Positions 1 through 9,016 of a DNA stretch of 64,000 bases are shown here, piece by piece. The DNA comes from Microvirga zambiensis WSM3693 (lineage in GTDB: Bacteria; Pseudomonadota; Alphaproteobacteria; Rhizobiales; Beijerinckiaceae), in contig NZ_JAERQD010000003.1 of the NCBI RefSeq assembly GCF_016735695.1, forward strand, positions 124,001 to 188,000, written 5' to 3'. A program made the translations under genes and the position numbers. The notes under the pieces were generated by a model that was given only the letters and a program-made list of their open reading frames with translations, did no database searches and had not been told where the DNA came from. How positions within the stretch are numbered: position 1 is the first letter of the stretch; each line of letters opens with the position of its first letter.

Positions 1-1233
1 TTGCCGAAGATCCTCGAGCACTTCTACGAGTATATGCATCGTCAGCCCGCATTGTCGAAGCTGATCGGCACACAGCAATCCCGACTCGTTTCCGCTCAGC
101 TGCAGCATTGGGGACGGCTTTTCAGCGGAAGCTTTGATGCGTCCTATGTCGAAGGCATCCGCCGCATCGGACTCATTCACAACAAGATCGGCCTGGAGCC
201 GCGTTGGTATATCGGAGGCTACGCCTTCATTCTCAACGAGCTGGTACAGGTCCTTTCAAGAAAGCATCGTTTTAGTGGTGTCTCATTGGCGCGCAAGCTG
301 AGTTCGGTCAATCGGGCGGTGATGCTCGATATGGATCTTGCCATCTCGGTGTATCAGGAAGCCTTCGTCGAAGACCGTCAGCGGCGGGGCAAGGCTCTGT
401 CGCATGCCGTCGCGTCCTTTTCCGATGCTGTGCAGGAAAGCCTCCAGATCTCAGGGCAGGCGAGCGATGCCCTGTCGGAGAGTGCGAATGCACTCGATGC
501 GGCGACAGGGAATGCCAGCGGTTTGGCGATCCAGGTCACGACGGCTGCGGAGCGGACGGCATCGAACATGCAATCCGGCGCGGCGGCCACCGAGCAACTC
601 GCAGCATCCGTCCGCGAGATCGGACAGCAGGCGAGCCGTTCGGCGGACGTGGCGCGGCATGCCCTGGAGAGTTCGCAGCGCACGAAGGTTTCCGTGACAG
701 GGCTCGCGGAGCAGGCGAGGCAGATCGGCGATGTGGTCGACCTGATCGAACGGATTGCGGCGCAGACGAATCTGCTTGCTCTGAATGCAACCATCGAAGC
801 GGCCCGCGCCGGCGAGATGGGCAAGGGCTTCGCCGTCGTCGCGCAGGAGGTCAAGACCCTGGCCAATCAGACTGCCAAAGCGACGACGGAAATCGGTTCG
901 CGCATCGGGGCGATTCAAGAGGCAACCGAGCAGAGCGTGGCCGACATGGACGGCATCGGCCGGATCATGGAGGAGTTGAGCACCATTGCCACCGCAATTG
1001 CTGCGGCTGTCGAGGAGCAGGCTGCGGTTACATCCGAGATTGCGGTCAGCGTCCATCAGACGACCGACCACACCCATTCGGTCGTGCGCAGCATCGAGGC
1101 TCTGACGGGCTCGACAGCCTCAGCTGCTGCGGCGGCGCAGCACGTATCCGATGCCAGGCAGACTCTGGATCATCAGCTCCGACGCCTGAAGCTGGACATC
1201 GACTCATTTCTCGCCACCGCGCGAGCGGCATAA
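1..1233 (+). CDS. Globin-coupled methyl-accepting chemotaxis protein, 5' end missing
   Basis: Soluble chemoreceptor that probably senses oxygen or another haem ligand and signals to CheA/CheW. Residues 1-130 look like the second half of a protoglobin sensor domain, with a likely proximal haem His in GLIHNKIGL (residue 60). The rest is a long coiled-coil MCP signalling domain whose conserved hairpin reads [19 protein letters not shown]. No transmembrane helix is visible, as expected for HemAT-type receptors. The globin domain normally has about 50 more N-terminal residues, so the TTG at base 1 is almost certainly internal and the gene starts upstream of the window. No che genes are visible nearby. 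Family assignment is strong; the ligand is inferred. Confidence 0.9.
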   Translation: MPKILEHFYEYMHRQPALSKLIGTQQSRLVSAQLQHWGRLFSGSFDASYVEGIRRIGLIHNKIGLEPRWYIGGYAFILNELVQVLSRKHRFSGVSLARKLSSVNRAVMLDMDLAISVYQEAFVEDRQRRGKALSHAVASFSDAVQESLQISGQASDALSESANALDAATGNASGLAIQVTTAAERTASNMQSGAAATEQLAASVREIGQQASRSADVARHALESSQRTKVSVTGLAEQARQIGDVVDLIERIAAQTNLLALNATIEAARAGEMGKGFAVVAQEVKTLANQTAKATTEIGSRIGAIQEATEQSVADMDGIGRIMEELSTIATAIAAAVEEQAAVTSEIAVSVHQTTDHTHSVVRSIEALTGSTASAAAAAQHVSDARQTLDHQLRRLKLDIDSFLATARAA

Positions 1234-1429
1234 GCCGGGCAGCAGCACCGCAGCGTGCAAAGATTCATCCTGCCGTCGGGTCATTCCGCAGCGACAGATT
1301 TGCCGCCGATCCGTGTCTTTTTTGATACAGACACAACCCCGCAAATCAGACACCTTGTTCAAGGCGGGATCGAAAGGGCTTTCGATCCGGAAAGCAGGGC
1401 CGTGAGGCTTCGCTGCTGCGGGGGCGCAG

Positions 1430-1642
1430 GTGGAACAGGCAGATCAGGATATCGAGCACATCGCTCGCGCGTTTTTTGTTGCCTGGCACCAGGACGCCTC
1501 CTGGGAGGCTGCATCGAGGATCCTCAAGCACGAGTTTCGCCTTTATGCCCGGCAGGCTATCGGCATGATCGAGAAGAGCCAGGAACGTGCTTGGGCCGTG
1601 CCCCGTGAAGTACTGCCTTACCAGGCGTTTGAAGCTGCCTGA
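1430..1642 (+). CDS. Small hypothetical protein (70 aa)
   Basis: Unrecognised soluble protein rich in Trp, Ala and acidic residues (MEQADQDIEHIARAFFVAWH at the start), predicted mostly helical. A GTG start lies behind a G-rich stretch that could act as a ribosome binding site. It stands alone between the chemoreceptor and the HtrA-like gene. An overlapping frame at 1255-1608 is less protein-like. Sequence composition is the only support, so it may not be expressed. Confidence 0.45.
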   Translation: MEQADQDIEHIARAFFVAWHQDASWEAASRILKHEFRLYARQAIGMIEKSQERAWAVPREVLPYQAFEAA

Positions 1643-1832
1643 GCTACGCTGGCATTTCGCGTCGGTACTCTCTCAAGTTTGAACCTTGGGAGTTCTCCCG
1701 CCCTGTACTGCTCGGCTATGAGCTGGCTCACGGCTTTTTGTGCGTTGCGGCTGGAGGGCCGGTTGAAGGCTCCGCTTTTCCTGCCATCTTGAGGGGGTAA
1801 GGTCTCTCGCCAGAGGGCCTGAGGAGCTTTTC

Positions 1833-2813
1833 ATGCAATCGCCCGAAGAATGGGAAATCCCTCCTGAGTATCAGCCCGATCCGCGAACGCTTGGCTACGA
1901 TCTCAAGAATGCCCTGGCTGCCGTCGTTTCCTTGAGGGCAACGGTTCCCGATGACGCGTTCACCGCCGAGACGCTTGGGACCGAGCGGGCGGGGCAGGGC
2001 GTCGCCATCCGGGATGACGGGCTCGTCGTCACCATCGGGTATCTGATCGCGGAGGCGGAGGAGGTCTGGCTCACCACGAACAAGGGCCGGGTCGTACAGG
2101 CGCATGTGCTCGCTTATGATTATGAGAGCGGCTTCGGATTGGTGCAGTCGCTCGAGCCGCTGGGCGTGCCGGTTCTCGCTCTGGGCGATTCCCGTCGCCT
2201 GTCCCCCGGCGATCAGGTCGTGATGGGCGGCAGCGGAGGGCAGCGCCATTCGCTCGCGGCGCAGGTCGTCGCCTGTCAGGAATTTGCCGGCTATTGGGAG
2301 TACCTGATCGATTCAGCGGTGTTCACCGCGCCTGCCCATCCCAATTGGGGCGGGACAGCCTTGATCGGCCCGCGCGGCGATCTGGTCGGAATCGGATCGT
2401 TGCAGCTTCAGCATCAGGCTTCCGGCGGTGCGGTGGTTCCGCTCAACATGAGCGTGCCGATCGATCTCCTGAAGCCGATCCTGGACGATCTTCTGACCCG
2501 CGGACAGGTGAAGCGGAAGCCGAGGCCGTGGCTGGGATTCTATGTTGCCGAGGCGGAGGACGATCAGATCACGATCATCGGGCTGGCAGGCGACGCGCCG
2601 GCGCAGCGTGCGGGCCTGAGGGCCGGCGACCAGATCCATGCGGTTGCAGGACAGGGCGTGACGTCCCTTGCCGAGTTCTATCGGGCGATCTGGGCGCTCG
2701 GACCGGCGGGCGTCGACGTGCCGCTGACCCTCGAGCGCGAGGGCGACAGGTTCGACGTCACCATCAGATCCGCCGATCGCGGCCGCTTCATGAAGCCGCC
2801 ACGCCTGCAATAA
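1833..2813 (+). CDS. HtrA/DegP-like protein with PDZ domain and degenerate catalytic triad
   Basis: Trypsin-fold plus PDZ architecture of the S1C (HtrA) family: protease-like domain about residues 50-220 and PDZ domain about 230-312. Aligned to HtrA motifs, the His of TNNHV is Tyr70 (TIGYL), the Asp of the DxxxD motif is Gly100 (DYESG), and the Ser of GNSGG is Trp172 (NWGGT). All three catalytic residues are therefore replaced although the surrounding Gly pattern and beta-strand pattern are kept. There is no signal peptide, so it should be cytoplasmic, unlike classic HtrA. Probably a scaffold or peptide-binding pseudo-protease. The aldo/keto reductase follows within about 50 bases and may be cotranscribed. 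Confidence 0.85.
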   Translation: MQSPEEWEIPPEYQPDPRTLGYDLKNALAAVVSLRATVPDDAFTAETLGTERAGQGVAIRDDGLVVTIGYLIAEAEEVWLTTNKGRVVQAHVLAYDYESGFGLVQSLEPLGVPVLALGDSRRLSPGDQVVMGGSGGQRHSLAAQVVACQEFAGYWEYLIDSAVFTAPAHPNWGGTALIGPRGDLVGIGSLQLQHQASGGAVVPLNMSVPIDLLKPILDDLLTRGQVKRKPRPWLGFYVAEAEDDQITIIGLAGDAPAQRAGLRAGDQIHAVAGQGVTSLAEFYRAIWALGPAGVDVPLTLEREGDRFDVTIRSADRGRFMKPPRLQ

Positions 2814-2859
2814 TTTGGCGCTGGCAGAAACGGCAGCTAGGACCAACGGAGACAAGCAT

Positions 2860-3696
2860 ATGAGCCTCACCGTCACACTGCCGAAAGGCGTTGCCGTTTC
2901 CGCGCTCGGGCAGGGGACCTGGCAGATGGCGGAGAGCGCCGCTCGTCGGGCACAGGAAATCGAAGCCCTGCGCCTCGGTGTCGAACTCGGCATGAGCCTC
3001 ATCGATACCGCGGAGATGTATGGCGAGGGAGCGGCAGAAGAACTTGTCGCCGAGGCTCTTGCAGGACAGCGCGAACATCTTTTCCTCGTGAGCAAGGTAT
3101 ACCCTCACAATGCGAGCCGGCGTGGCGTCGTCGAGGCCTGCGAGCGCAGCCTGAAGCGTCTGAAGACGGACAGGCTCGACCTCTATCTGCTGCACTGGCG
3201 TGGAAGCGTGCCGCTGGAGGAAACGGTGGCCGGCTTCGAGCATCTGCGCCGCGCCGGCAAGATCCGCCATTGGGGCGTCAGCAATTTCGATACGGACGAC
3301 ATGGAGGAGCTGTTTGAGACCCCGGATGGGCAAAACTGCGCGACCAATCAGGTGCTCTACAACCTGACGCGACGGGGCCCGGAATTCGATCTGATTCCTT
3401 GGATGACGGAGCGCGGCATGCCGCTGATGGCCTACTCTCCGATCGAGCGAGGCAGGATACCGCACGGAGGCGCGCTGCAGGGCGTTGCGAAGAAGCACGA
3501 TGCGAGCATATTTCAGATCGCCCTGGCCTGGCTTCTGCAGATGCCAGGTGTCATCGCGATTCCGAAGGCGGCCGCCGCCGATCATGTGCGAGACAACCAA
3601 CGCGCGCTTGAGATCCGGCTCGATCCGGAGGATCTTGCCGCTATCGAAGCAGAGTTTCCGCCGCCGCGGCGCAAGCGTCCGCTGGAGATGATCTGA
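2860..3696 (+). CDS. Aldo/keto reductase
   Basis: NAD(P)H-dependent carbonyl reductase of the AKR superfamily, single TIM barrel of about 278 residues. The family tetrad is visible: Asp and Tyr in LIDTAEMYGEG, Lys in VSKVYP and His in YLLHWRG. The C-terminal cofactor region reads GVIAIPKAA, and the GVSNF strand motif is present. The ATG at 2860 behind GGAGAC is preferred over an in-frame TTG 45 bases upstream that would overlap the end of the preceding spacer. It follows the HtrA-like gene and precedes an IMPase-family gene by 21 bases, so the three may form an operon. Substrate unknown. Confidence 0.92.
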   Translation: MSLTVTLPKGVAVSALGQGTWQMAESAARRAQEIEALRLGVELGMSLIDTAEMYGEGAAEELVAEALAGQREHLFLVSKVYPHNASRRGVVEACERSLKRLKTDRLDLYLLHWRGSVPLEETVAGFEHLRRAGKIRHWGVSNFDTDDMEELFETPDGQNCATNQVLYNLTRRGPEFDLIPWMTERGMPLMAYSPIERGRIPHGGALQGVAKKHDASIFQIALAWLLQMPGVIAIPKAAAADHVRDNQRALEIRLDPEDLAAIEAEFPPPRRKRPLEMI

Positions 3697-3717
3697 CCGG
3701 CGAAAACGCAGGAATTG

Positions 3718-4560
3718 ATGAGTCCTATGCCATTCTCAAAAGCCGATGCCCTCACTGTTGCGGAGATTCTCAGGAGCGCCGCGAAGACCGAGATCCTGCC
3801 GCGGTTCCGCAATCTCTCGGCCGGCGCCATCCGCACGAAGACCTCCCAGCTCGATCTCGTCACCGATGCGGACGAGGCGGCCGAACGGATGATCGAGGCG
3901 GAGCTGCTGAAGGCGTTTCCGGGAGCGCGCGTGATCGGCGAGGAAGGCGTCAGCCGGGATGCGCGCCTGCTAGACGGGCTCGACGAGGCCGATCTCGCCT
4001 TCATTCTCGATCCCGTCGACGGCACGATGAATTTCGCGTGCGGCCTGCCGCTGTTCGGCGTCATGGCAGCGGCCGTCATGAAGGGCGAGATCGTCGGCGG
4101 GATCATCCTCGATCCGATTTCCGACGATTGGGCCATTGCCGTGCGCGGCGAGGGCGCCTGGATCCAGCGCCTCGACGGGAGCACGATCCCGCTTCGAGTC
4201 GCGCCTGCCGTGCCGTTGGCGGAGATGACAGGCAACGTCTCCTGGCGCTATCTGCCGAAGGAGCTTCGGCCCGTCGTTACCGGAAACCTGCCACAGGTCG
4301 CCATGGCAGCGGATCTGCGCTGCTCGGCGCATACTTATCGCCAGACCGCGGGCGGACATCTGCACTTCTCGTTCTCGTCGAGCGTGATGCCGTGGGACCA
4401 CGCTGCGGGATGGCTGATCCACCGCGAGGCTGGCGGTTACACGGCGCATTTCGACGGCTCGCCCTATCGCCCCGTCAATCGCGGCGGCGGTCTCATCAGT
4501 GCGCCGGACGAGGAGAGCTGGCAGGCCTTGCGCAACGCGCTGCTGCCGCCTCAGGCCTGA
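3718..4560 (+). CDS. Inositol monophosphatase family protein
   Basis: Mg2+-dependent, Li+-sensitive type phosphomonoesterase fold (IMPase/FBPase/CysQ superfamily). Metal-binding motifs are all present: IGEEG, DPVDGT (about residue 100) and the C-terminal WDHAAG motif. Length of 280 aa is typical. The substrate could be inositol-1-phosphate, histidinol phosphate or a related sugar phosphate and cannot be decided here. ATG 3718 is preferred to the TTG just before it. The stop overlaps the 3' end of the convergent regulator gene by ten bases, so the two genes meet tail to tail. Confidence 0.88.
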   Translation: MSPMPFSKADALTVAEILRSAAKTEILPRFRNLSAGAIRTKTSQLDLVTDADEAAERMIEAELLKAFPGARVIGEEGVSRDARLLDGLDEADLAFILDPVDGTMNFACGLPLFGVMAAAVMKGEIVGGIILDPISDDWAIAVRGEGAWIQRLDGSTIPLRVAPAVPLAEMTGNVSWRYLPKELRPVVTGNLPQVAMAADLRCSAHTYRQTAGGHLHFSFSSSVMPWDHAAGWLIHREAGGYTAHFDGSPYRPVNRGGGLISAPDEESWQALRNALLPPQA

Positions 4561-5192
4561 TCCCTCTTGAGATAATTGTAGACGGTCGCGCGACCCAAAC
4601 CGAGGATGCGCGAGATATAGGCGGCCGCGTTGCGCCCACCGAAAGCGCCGTCGCCCGCAAGATCCGTCACGAGCTGCTGTTTCTGAGCCCGGCTCATCTC
4701 GGCGATGGTGAGGCGGCGTTCGCGCGTCCAGCTCTGGATGTATTCGTTGATGCGCTCGTGCCAGTCCTCCTTGAACAGCGAGGCGGGCTTTTCCGGCGAT
4801 TGCGGCACGGCCACGAGCGCGGTCAGGGTCTGCATGACGGCGTGGAAATGCGAGACGTCCACGTTGATGCATAGAACGCCGATGGCCTTCTCGCCTGAGC
4901 GCAGGACGGCACTGACCGACTTGATGCGCCGCCCGTCCCAGTTCACCTTCTCGTAGGGGCCGATGATGATGTCGGTCGGCTTGAAATCGATCTCGTGCAG
5001 CAGCGATGGCTCGCCGAGTTCCCGTTTCGAGAAGGGATTGGAGAGATGAACCACGGTCTCGGTGGACAGATCGTGGAGCACCACCTCCGCATAGGGCTGG
5101 AAGAGGAGGGTGATGGCATCGCAGACAGGCGCATAGCCTGCGAGATCCGGGGGGAGGCTCGTCTTCACATCCAGTTTGCGGGCGCGGCTCAT
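4551..5192 (-). CDS. YheO/DauR-like PAS-HTH transcriptional regulator
   Basis: 213-residue regulator with an N-terminal YheO-like PAS domain (about 20-130; motifs VVLHDLS and IKSVSAVLRS) and a C-terminal helix-turn-helix (about 150-210; GLGRATVYNYLKRD). DauR, the D-arginine utilisation repressor of Pseudomonas, belongs to this family. Its start codon overlaps the stop of the upstream aminotransferase gene in an ATGA junction, so the two are translationally coupled. Its position inside an amino-acid catabolism locus suggests local control through the inverted repeats at 6359-6382. The ligand is unknown; an amino acid or its catabolite is likely. Confidence 0.88.
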   Translation of the reverse strand: MSRARKLDVKTSLPPDLAGYAPVCDAITLLFQPYAEVVLHDLSTETVVHLSNPFSKRELGEPSLLHEIDFKPTDIIIGPYEKVNWDGRRIKSVSAVLRSGEKAIGVLCINVDVSHFHAVMQTLTALVAVPQSPEKPASLFKEDWHERINEYIQSWTRERRLTIAEMSRAQKQQLVTDLAGDGAFGGRNAAAYISRILGLGRATVYNYLKRDQA

Positions 5193-6304
5193 GCGAGCTT
5201 GGCGCGGACGAAGGCCGCAAGCCGCTCCAGCCCCGCTTCGAGATGATGAGCGGGCGCGCCGATGCCGATGCGGATGTAGTTGTCCATGCCGTAGACATCG
5301 CCAGGCAGAAGCATGATCCCGCGCTCTTCGCGCAGGCGATGCACAAGCTCGGTCGAGTTTATCGGCATCGCGTAGCGGATGAAGGCCATGCCGCCGGCTT
5401 TGGGCGGCACGAAGGAAAACAGGTCGCCGTTGGCATGGATCCAGCGCTGCAGCAGAGCGAGGTTCTCGCGCAGAATGCGCTTGCTGCGCGAGAGGATCTC
5501 CTGTCGCTTGGCGGGCTGCACGGCAATCTCCGCCACGAACTCGCTGACGGCTCCCGTGGTGATCGAGGTGTAGTCCTTGCGCTGCCAGGAGGCATAGATC
5601 TCCTGGGTTGGGCCGACGAGCCAGCCGATGCGCAGACCCGGAAGCGCCATCGCCTTCGAAAGGCCGTTGGTGACGATGGCCTTCTCGTAGAGGTCGGCGA
5701 AGCTCGGAGGCTCGTCCTGATCGAGCTCTGCTCCCTTGTAGACCTCATCCGCATGGACATAGATCCCGTGCTCGCGCGCGATCGCGACGAGGCCGTCCAT
5801 GGTCTTGTGCGGCAGCACGCTGCCGGTCGGATTGTTGGGATTGCAGATCGTCATCATCTTCGTGCGGGGGGAAACGGCCTTGCGCACGTCGTCGAGATCT
5901 GGAATCCAGCCGAGCTCCTCGCGCAGCAGGATCTCCTTCACCGTCACGCCGATGGCGCGCGCCCAGCCCCAGATCTGCAGGTAGTTCGGTACGAACACCA
6001 CGAGTTCGTCGCCCGGCTCCAGCAACGACATGACGAGCAGGAAATTCGCCTCCGCCGATCCGTTGGTGACGATCACATGATCGGGATTGCGGTTCGGGTG
6101 AAGATTGGCGATGGCTTGCCGCAGCTCCACGCGACCATTCGTCCAGCCATAGCCCAGCTCCACATCGAGCAGCTGGCTCTGTTGTTCGGGGGTGAGAAGC
6201 TCGCGCAGGGAATAGGGATGCACGCCGCTGTCGGAGAGATTGTACTCGACGGTGTTCTCGTAGAGCGACTGGATGCGCTCGAGCGTGAATTCTTCGATCT
6301 TCAT
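5189..6304 (-). CDS. Class I/II aminotransferase (paralogue 1)
   Basis: PLP-dependent fold-type I aminotransferase, 371 aa. Visible motifs are the PLP phosphate region VTNGSAEANF, the NPNNPTG motif, DEVYKG, the internal-aldimine lysine in GLSKAM and the R-x-G motif LRIGW. The ATG at 6304 follows a GGGGAT ribosome-binding sequence; an upstream TTG at 6322 is unlikely. The start alignment with the divergent paralogue at 6491 agrees, giving two proteins of exactly 371 residues that look about 40% identical by eye. It forms an operon with the YheO/DauR-like regulator. Related sequences include capreomycidine-synthase-like aminotransferases; the substrate is unknown. Confidence 0.9.
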   Translation of the reverse strand: MKIEEFTLERIQSLYENTVEYNLSDSGVHPYSLRELLTPEQQSQLLDVELGYGWTNGRVELRQAIANLHPNRNPDHVIVTNGSAEANFLLVMSLLEPGDELVVFVPNYLQIWGWARAIGVTVKEILLREELGWIPDLDDVRKAVSPRTKMMTICNPNNPTGSVLPHKTMDGLVAIAREHGIYVHADEVYKGAELDQDEPPSFADLYEKAIVTNGLSKAMALPGLRIGWLVGPTQEIYASWQRKDYTSITTGAVSEFVAEIAVQPAKRQEILSRSKRILRENLALLQRWIHANGDLFSFVPPKAGGMAFIRYAMPINSTELVHRLREERGIMLLPGDVYGMDNYIRIGIGAPAHHLEAGLERLAAFVRAKLA

Positions 6305-6358
6305 GACATCCCCGCAGGACAAGCATTCTTGCGGACATCGTCTAGCATCGGAAATTTA

Positions 6359-6382
6359 GACTTCAAAGTCCAAAATGGACTT
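6359..6382. promoter_or_regulatory. Candidate operator with three half-sites in the divergent promoter region
   Basis: Three copies of the same half-site lie within 24 bases: GACTT (6359-6363), AAGTCC (6366-6371) and GGACTT (6377-6382). They form two overlapping inverted repeats, GACTT-2-AAGTC and AAGTCC-5-GGACTT. The site is between the two divergent aminotransferase genes, 55 bases from one start codon and 109 from the other. The neighbouring YheO/DauR-like regulator is the natural candidate protein; binding is inferred. Confidence 0.5.
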
Positions 6383-6490
6383 GACGGTTTAATTTGTCTC
6401 CTGCCATGGTCTGTGCCGCGTCCGAGGATCGGAACGGCCGATCAGGGCTGCCATCCTCGTCGCGTCGCTTGTCCGAAGAGGAGCACTGGG

Positions 6491-7606
6491 TTGCAGTTCG
6501 ATACTTTCCTCATGGAGCGAAATCAGACGCTGTTCGAGAACGGCGTCGAGATCAATCTCACCGAGAGCGGCATTCATCCCTGCACCATCGAGGAAATCCT
6601 GCCGGCACAGGAAGCGGAGGCGCTGCTGCGCCTGCCGCTCGGCTATGGCTGGACGGATGGCAGGCCTGATCTCAGGTCGGCGATTGCCTCCTGGTATCCC
6701 GGAGCCTCCGCCACCAACGTGCTGGTGACGAACGGTTCCTCGGAGGCGACGATGATCACGCTGATGGCGATGATCGATCCTGGCGACAAGGTGCTCTTCG
6801 CCGTTCCGAATTTCATGCAGGTCGACGGCCTGGGTCGTGCTTTGGGGATGGACGTCCGGCGGCTGCCGCTGCTGGCCGACCGCGGATGGCAGGTCGATCC
6901 GGAAGCCCTGAAGACCGCGACCAAGGATGGCGTGAAGCTGATTGCCGTCACCAATCCAGGCAATCCCACCGGCGCCGTGCTGGCGCAGCGAAGCCGTGAA
7001 GCGCTGCTTGACGCGGCAAGAGAAACGGGGGCTTGGCTTCTCGTGGACGAGATCTATCGCGGTGGCGAGATCGACGGGGCCGAGACGGAGACTTTTTACG
7101 GCGCCTATGAGCGCGTCATCGTCACCAGCAGCCTGTCGAAGTCCTTCGCCTGCCCGGGCCTGCGCCTCGGCTGGATCGTCGGGCCGCAGGAGGTGGTCGA
7201 GGAGGCGGCGAAGCGCCAGGATTACACCACCATCGGCAGCGGAATCCTGAGCCAGATCCTGGGCGCCTCCGTCATGGAGCCGACGAACCGCGAGCGGATC
7301 CTGGCACGGGGACGGGCGCTTTTGCGCGAGAACGCGGATCTTGTCGAGAGATGGGTCACGAAGCGCAATCGCTGGTCCTGGCAGCGTCCCGCTGCCGGCG
7401 GCATGGCCTTCCTGCATTACGACTTCGCGATGCCGTCGGAAGAACTGTCGAACGAGCTGCGCGAGGAGCAAAGCGTGTTCGTGGTTGCCGGAAGCTGGTT
7501 CGGCATCGAGAACCACATCCGCATCGGCATCGGCGTGCAGACCGAGCATCTTGAGGAAGGACTAGCCCGGCTCGACAAATTCCTTACCCGCCGCGGCCTT
7601 GCCTGA
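6491..7606 (+). CDS. Class I/II aminotransferase (paralogue 2), TTG start
   Basis: Second PLP-dependent aminotransferase, 371 aa. It has the same motif set as paralogue 1: VTNGSSEATM, NPGNPTG, DEIYRG, SLSKSF (PLP lysine) and LRLGW. I chose the TTG at 6491 because it aligns exactly with the initiator of paralogue 1, restores an identical protein length and sits 8 bases after GAGGAG; the ATG at 6512 would remove seven conserved-position residues. The open frame extends far upstream without conserved content and is not used. The M20 gene follows after 12 bases. Probably acts in the same pathway as the downstream enzymes, on an unidentified amino or oxo acid. Confidence 0.88.
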   Translation: MQFDTFLMERNQTLFENGVEINLTESGIHPCTIEEILPAQEAEALLRLPLGYGWTDGRPDLRSAIASWYPGASATNVLVTNGSSEATMITLMAMIDPGDKVLFAVPNFMQVDGLGRALGMDVRRLPLLADRGWQVDPEALKTATKDGVKLIAVTNPGNPTGAVLAQRSREALLDAARETGAWLLVDEIYRGGEIDGAETETFYGAYERVIVTSSLSKSFACPGLRLGWIVGPQEVVEEAAKRQDYTTIGSGILSQILGASVMEPTNRERILARGRALLRENADLVERWVTKRNRWSWQRPAAGGMAFLHYDFAMPSEELSNELREEQSVFVVAGSWFGIENHIRIGIGVQTEHLEEGLARLDKFLTRRGLA

Positions 7607-7618
7607 CGAGCGAAGGCG

Positions 7619-9016
7619 ATGATCCCGAACGATCACTTCCTCCGAGCCTTGGATGATCTGCGTCATCTGGTCAGCCTGCCGTCGGTCAGCGCCCGGGGAG
7701 ACAACCTCGTCGAATGCGCGCAAGTCGTGCGCGATCTGCTCGACGAGGCCGGCTTTCAAACGGAATTGTGCGGCGGAGAGATTGGTCCCTATGTCGTGGG
7801 AGAGACAGGCGCCGGTCCACTGACGGTGATGATCTACAATCATTACGATGTGCAGCCCGAGGATCCCATCGCACTTTGGCAGAGCCCGCCCTTCGAGCTC
7901 ACCGAGCGGGAAGGGCGATGGTACGGACGTGGCGTTGCCGACGACAAGGGTGAGTTCATCAGCCGCCTCGCAGGCTGGCGTCTGTTCCGGGAGCGGCATC
8001 CAGGGCCCCTGCCGTTCAGGCTGATCTGGCTGGTGGACGGCGAGGAGGAGATCGGCAGCCCATCGCTCGAAGGCTTTCTCAAGCAGCGCTTTCCGGGCGA
8101 GCGGGTCGATGTCTGCTGGTGGGAATACGGCGAGATCGATTCGAGCGGACGCCCCATCATCCTCTGCGGCTTCAAGGGTGTCATGGCCGTGGAACTCCGC
8201 TGCAGGACCGCCAAGGCCGATCTGCATTCGAGCCTCGGCGCCGTCTTCGACAATCCCCTCTGGCGCCTTGCTGCTGCCACCGCATCCCTTCGCGACGAAA
8301 CGGGGCGCGTTCTCATCGATGGGTTCTACGATGCCGTTCGGGCGCCTTCGCCTGCGGAAAGCGATCTCGCATCGGATCCGCCCTTCACCTTCGAGAGCCT
8401 CGTCCAAGCGACCGGCGGGCAGCGCGTTCTGCAGGGCGTCGACGGAACGAATTTCTATCAGGTCATGAATTTCGCGCCGTGCATGAACGTCAACGGCTTT
8501 TCCGGCGGCTATGCCGGGGAAGGAGCCAAGACGGTGCTTCCCGCATCGGGTTGCGTGAAGATCGATTTCCGCCTTGTACCCGACCAGGATCCGCGGCACG
8601 TCGTCCGCCTGCTTCGAGCCCATCTCGACCGTCACGGCTTCCATGACATCGAGCTCATCGTGCACGACGCGAACGTCAAGCCGGTCCGCTCCTCGACGGA
8701 GCATTGGTTCATCCAGGATGCCAGGGAGCTTCTGGAGAAGTATTTCGGGCAAGCCGCCATCGTGCAGCCGAGTTCGCCCGCCTCAGGCACGTCGCATCCC
8801 TTCGTCGAGCAGCTCGGCGCCAATATCGTCGGCATCGGCCTGACACATCACGGCGCCATGCTTCATTCGCCGAACGAGAACATCATCATCGCGCAGTTCG
8901 TCGCAATGACCGAATGCTCGGCTGCGCTCTTCGAAAGGCTTGCGCAGCGGGCGAGCAGACGATTGCATGCGGATGCTCGGCCACAAGAAAATTCGGAGAT
9001 CGGAGGGACGCCATGA
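7619..9016 (+). CDS. M20 family metallo-amidohydrolase/dipeptidase
   Basis: Zinc-dependent hydrolase of the M20 family (ArgE, DapE, carnosinase-like), 465 aa. Metal and catalytic motifs are visible: His in YNHYDVQP, bridging Asp in GVADDKGEF, the Glu pair in DGEEEIGSPS and the late His in GAMLHSPNEN. Insertion of a dimerisation domain (about 190-310) fits the family. The product may cleave a dipeptide, an N-acyl amino acid or a carbamoyl derivative to feed the next enzymes. Its TGA overlaps the ATG of the dehydratase gene (ATGA), which indicates translational coupling. Substrate not determinable from sequence. Confidence 0.9.
   Translation: MIPNDHFLRALDDLRHLVSLPSVSARGDNLVECAQVVRDLLDEAGFQTELCGGEIGPYVVGETGAGPLTVMIYNHYDVQPEDPIALWQSPPFELTEREGRWYGRGVADDKGEFISRLAGWRLFRERHPGPLPFRLIWLVDGEEEIGSPSLEGFLKQRFPGERVDVCWWEYGEIDSSGRPIILCGFKGVMAVELRCRTAKADLHSSLGAVFDNPLWRLAAATASLRDETGRVLIDGFYDAVRAPSPAESDLASDPPFTFESLVQATGGQRVLQGVDGTNFYQVMNFAPCMNVNGFSGGYAGEGAKTVLPASGCVKIDFRLVPDQDPRHVVRLLRAHLDRHGFHDIELIVHDANVKPVRSSTEHWFIQDARELLEKYFGQAAIVQPSSPASGTSHPFVEQLGANIVGIGLTHHGAMLHSPNENIIIAQFVAMTECSAALFERLAQRASRRLHADARPQENSEIGGTP

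Noticed and set aside
1255-1608. 117-codon frame overlapping the small hypothetical gene
   Set aside because: Gly/Arg/Cys-rich translation typical of a shadow frame; the frame at 1430-1642 is more protein-like.
5243-6490. N-terminal extension of the second aminotransferase, which would make a 787-aa protein
   Set aside because: The extension is antisense to the first aminotransferase gene and runs through the promoter region; paralogue alignment sets the start at 6491.
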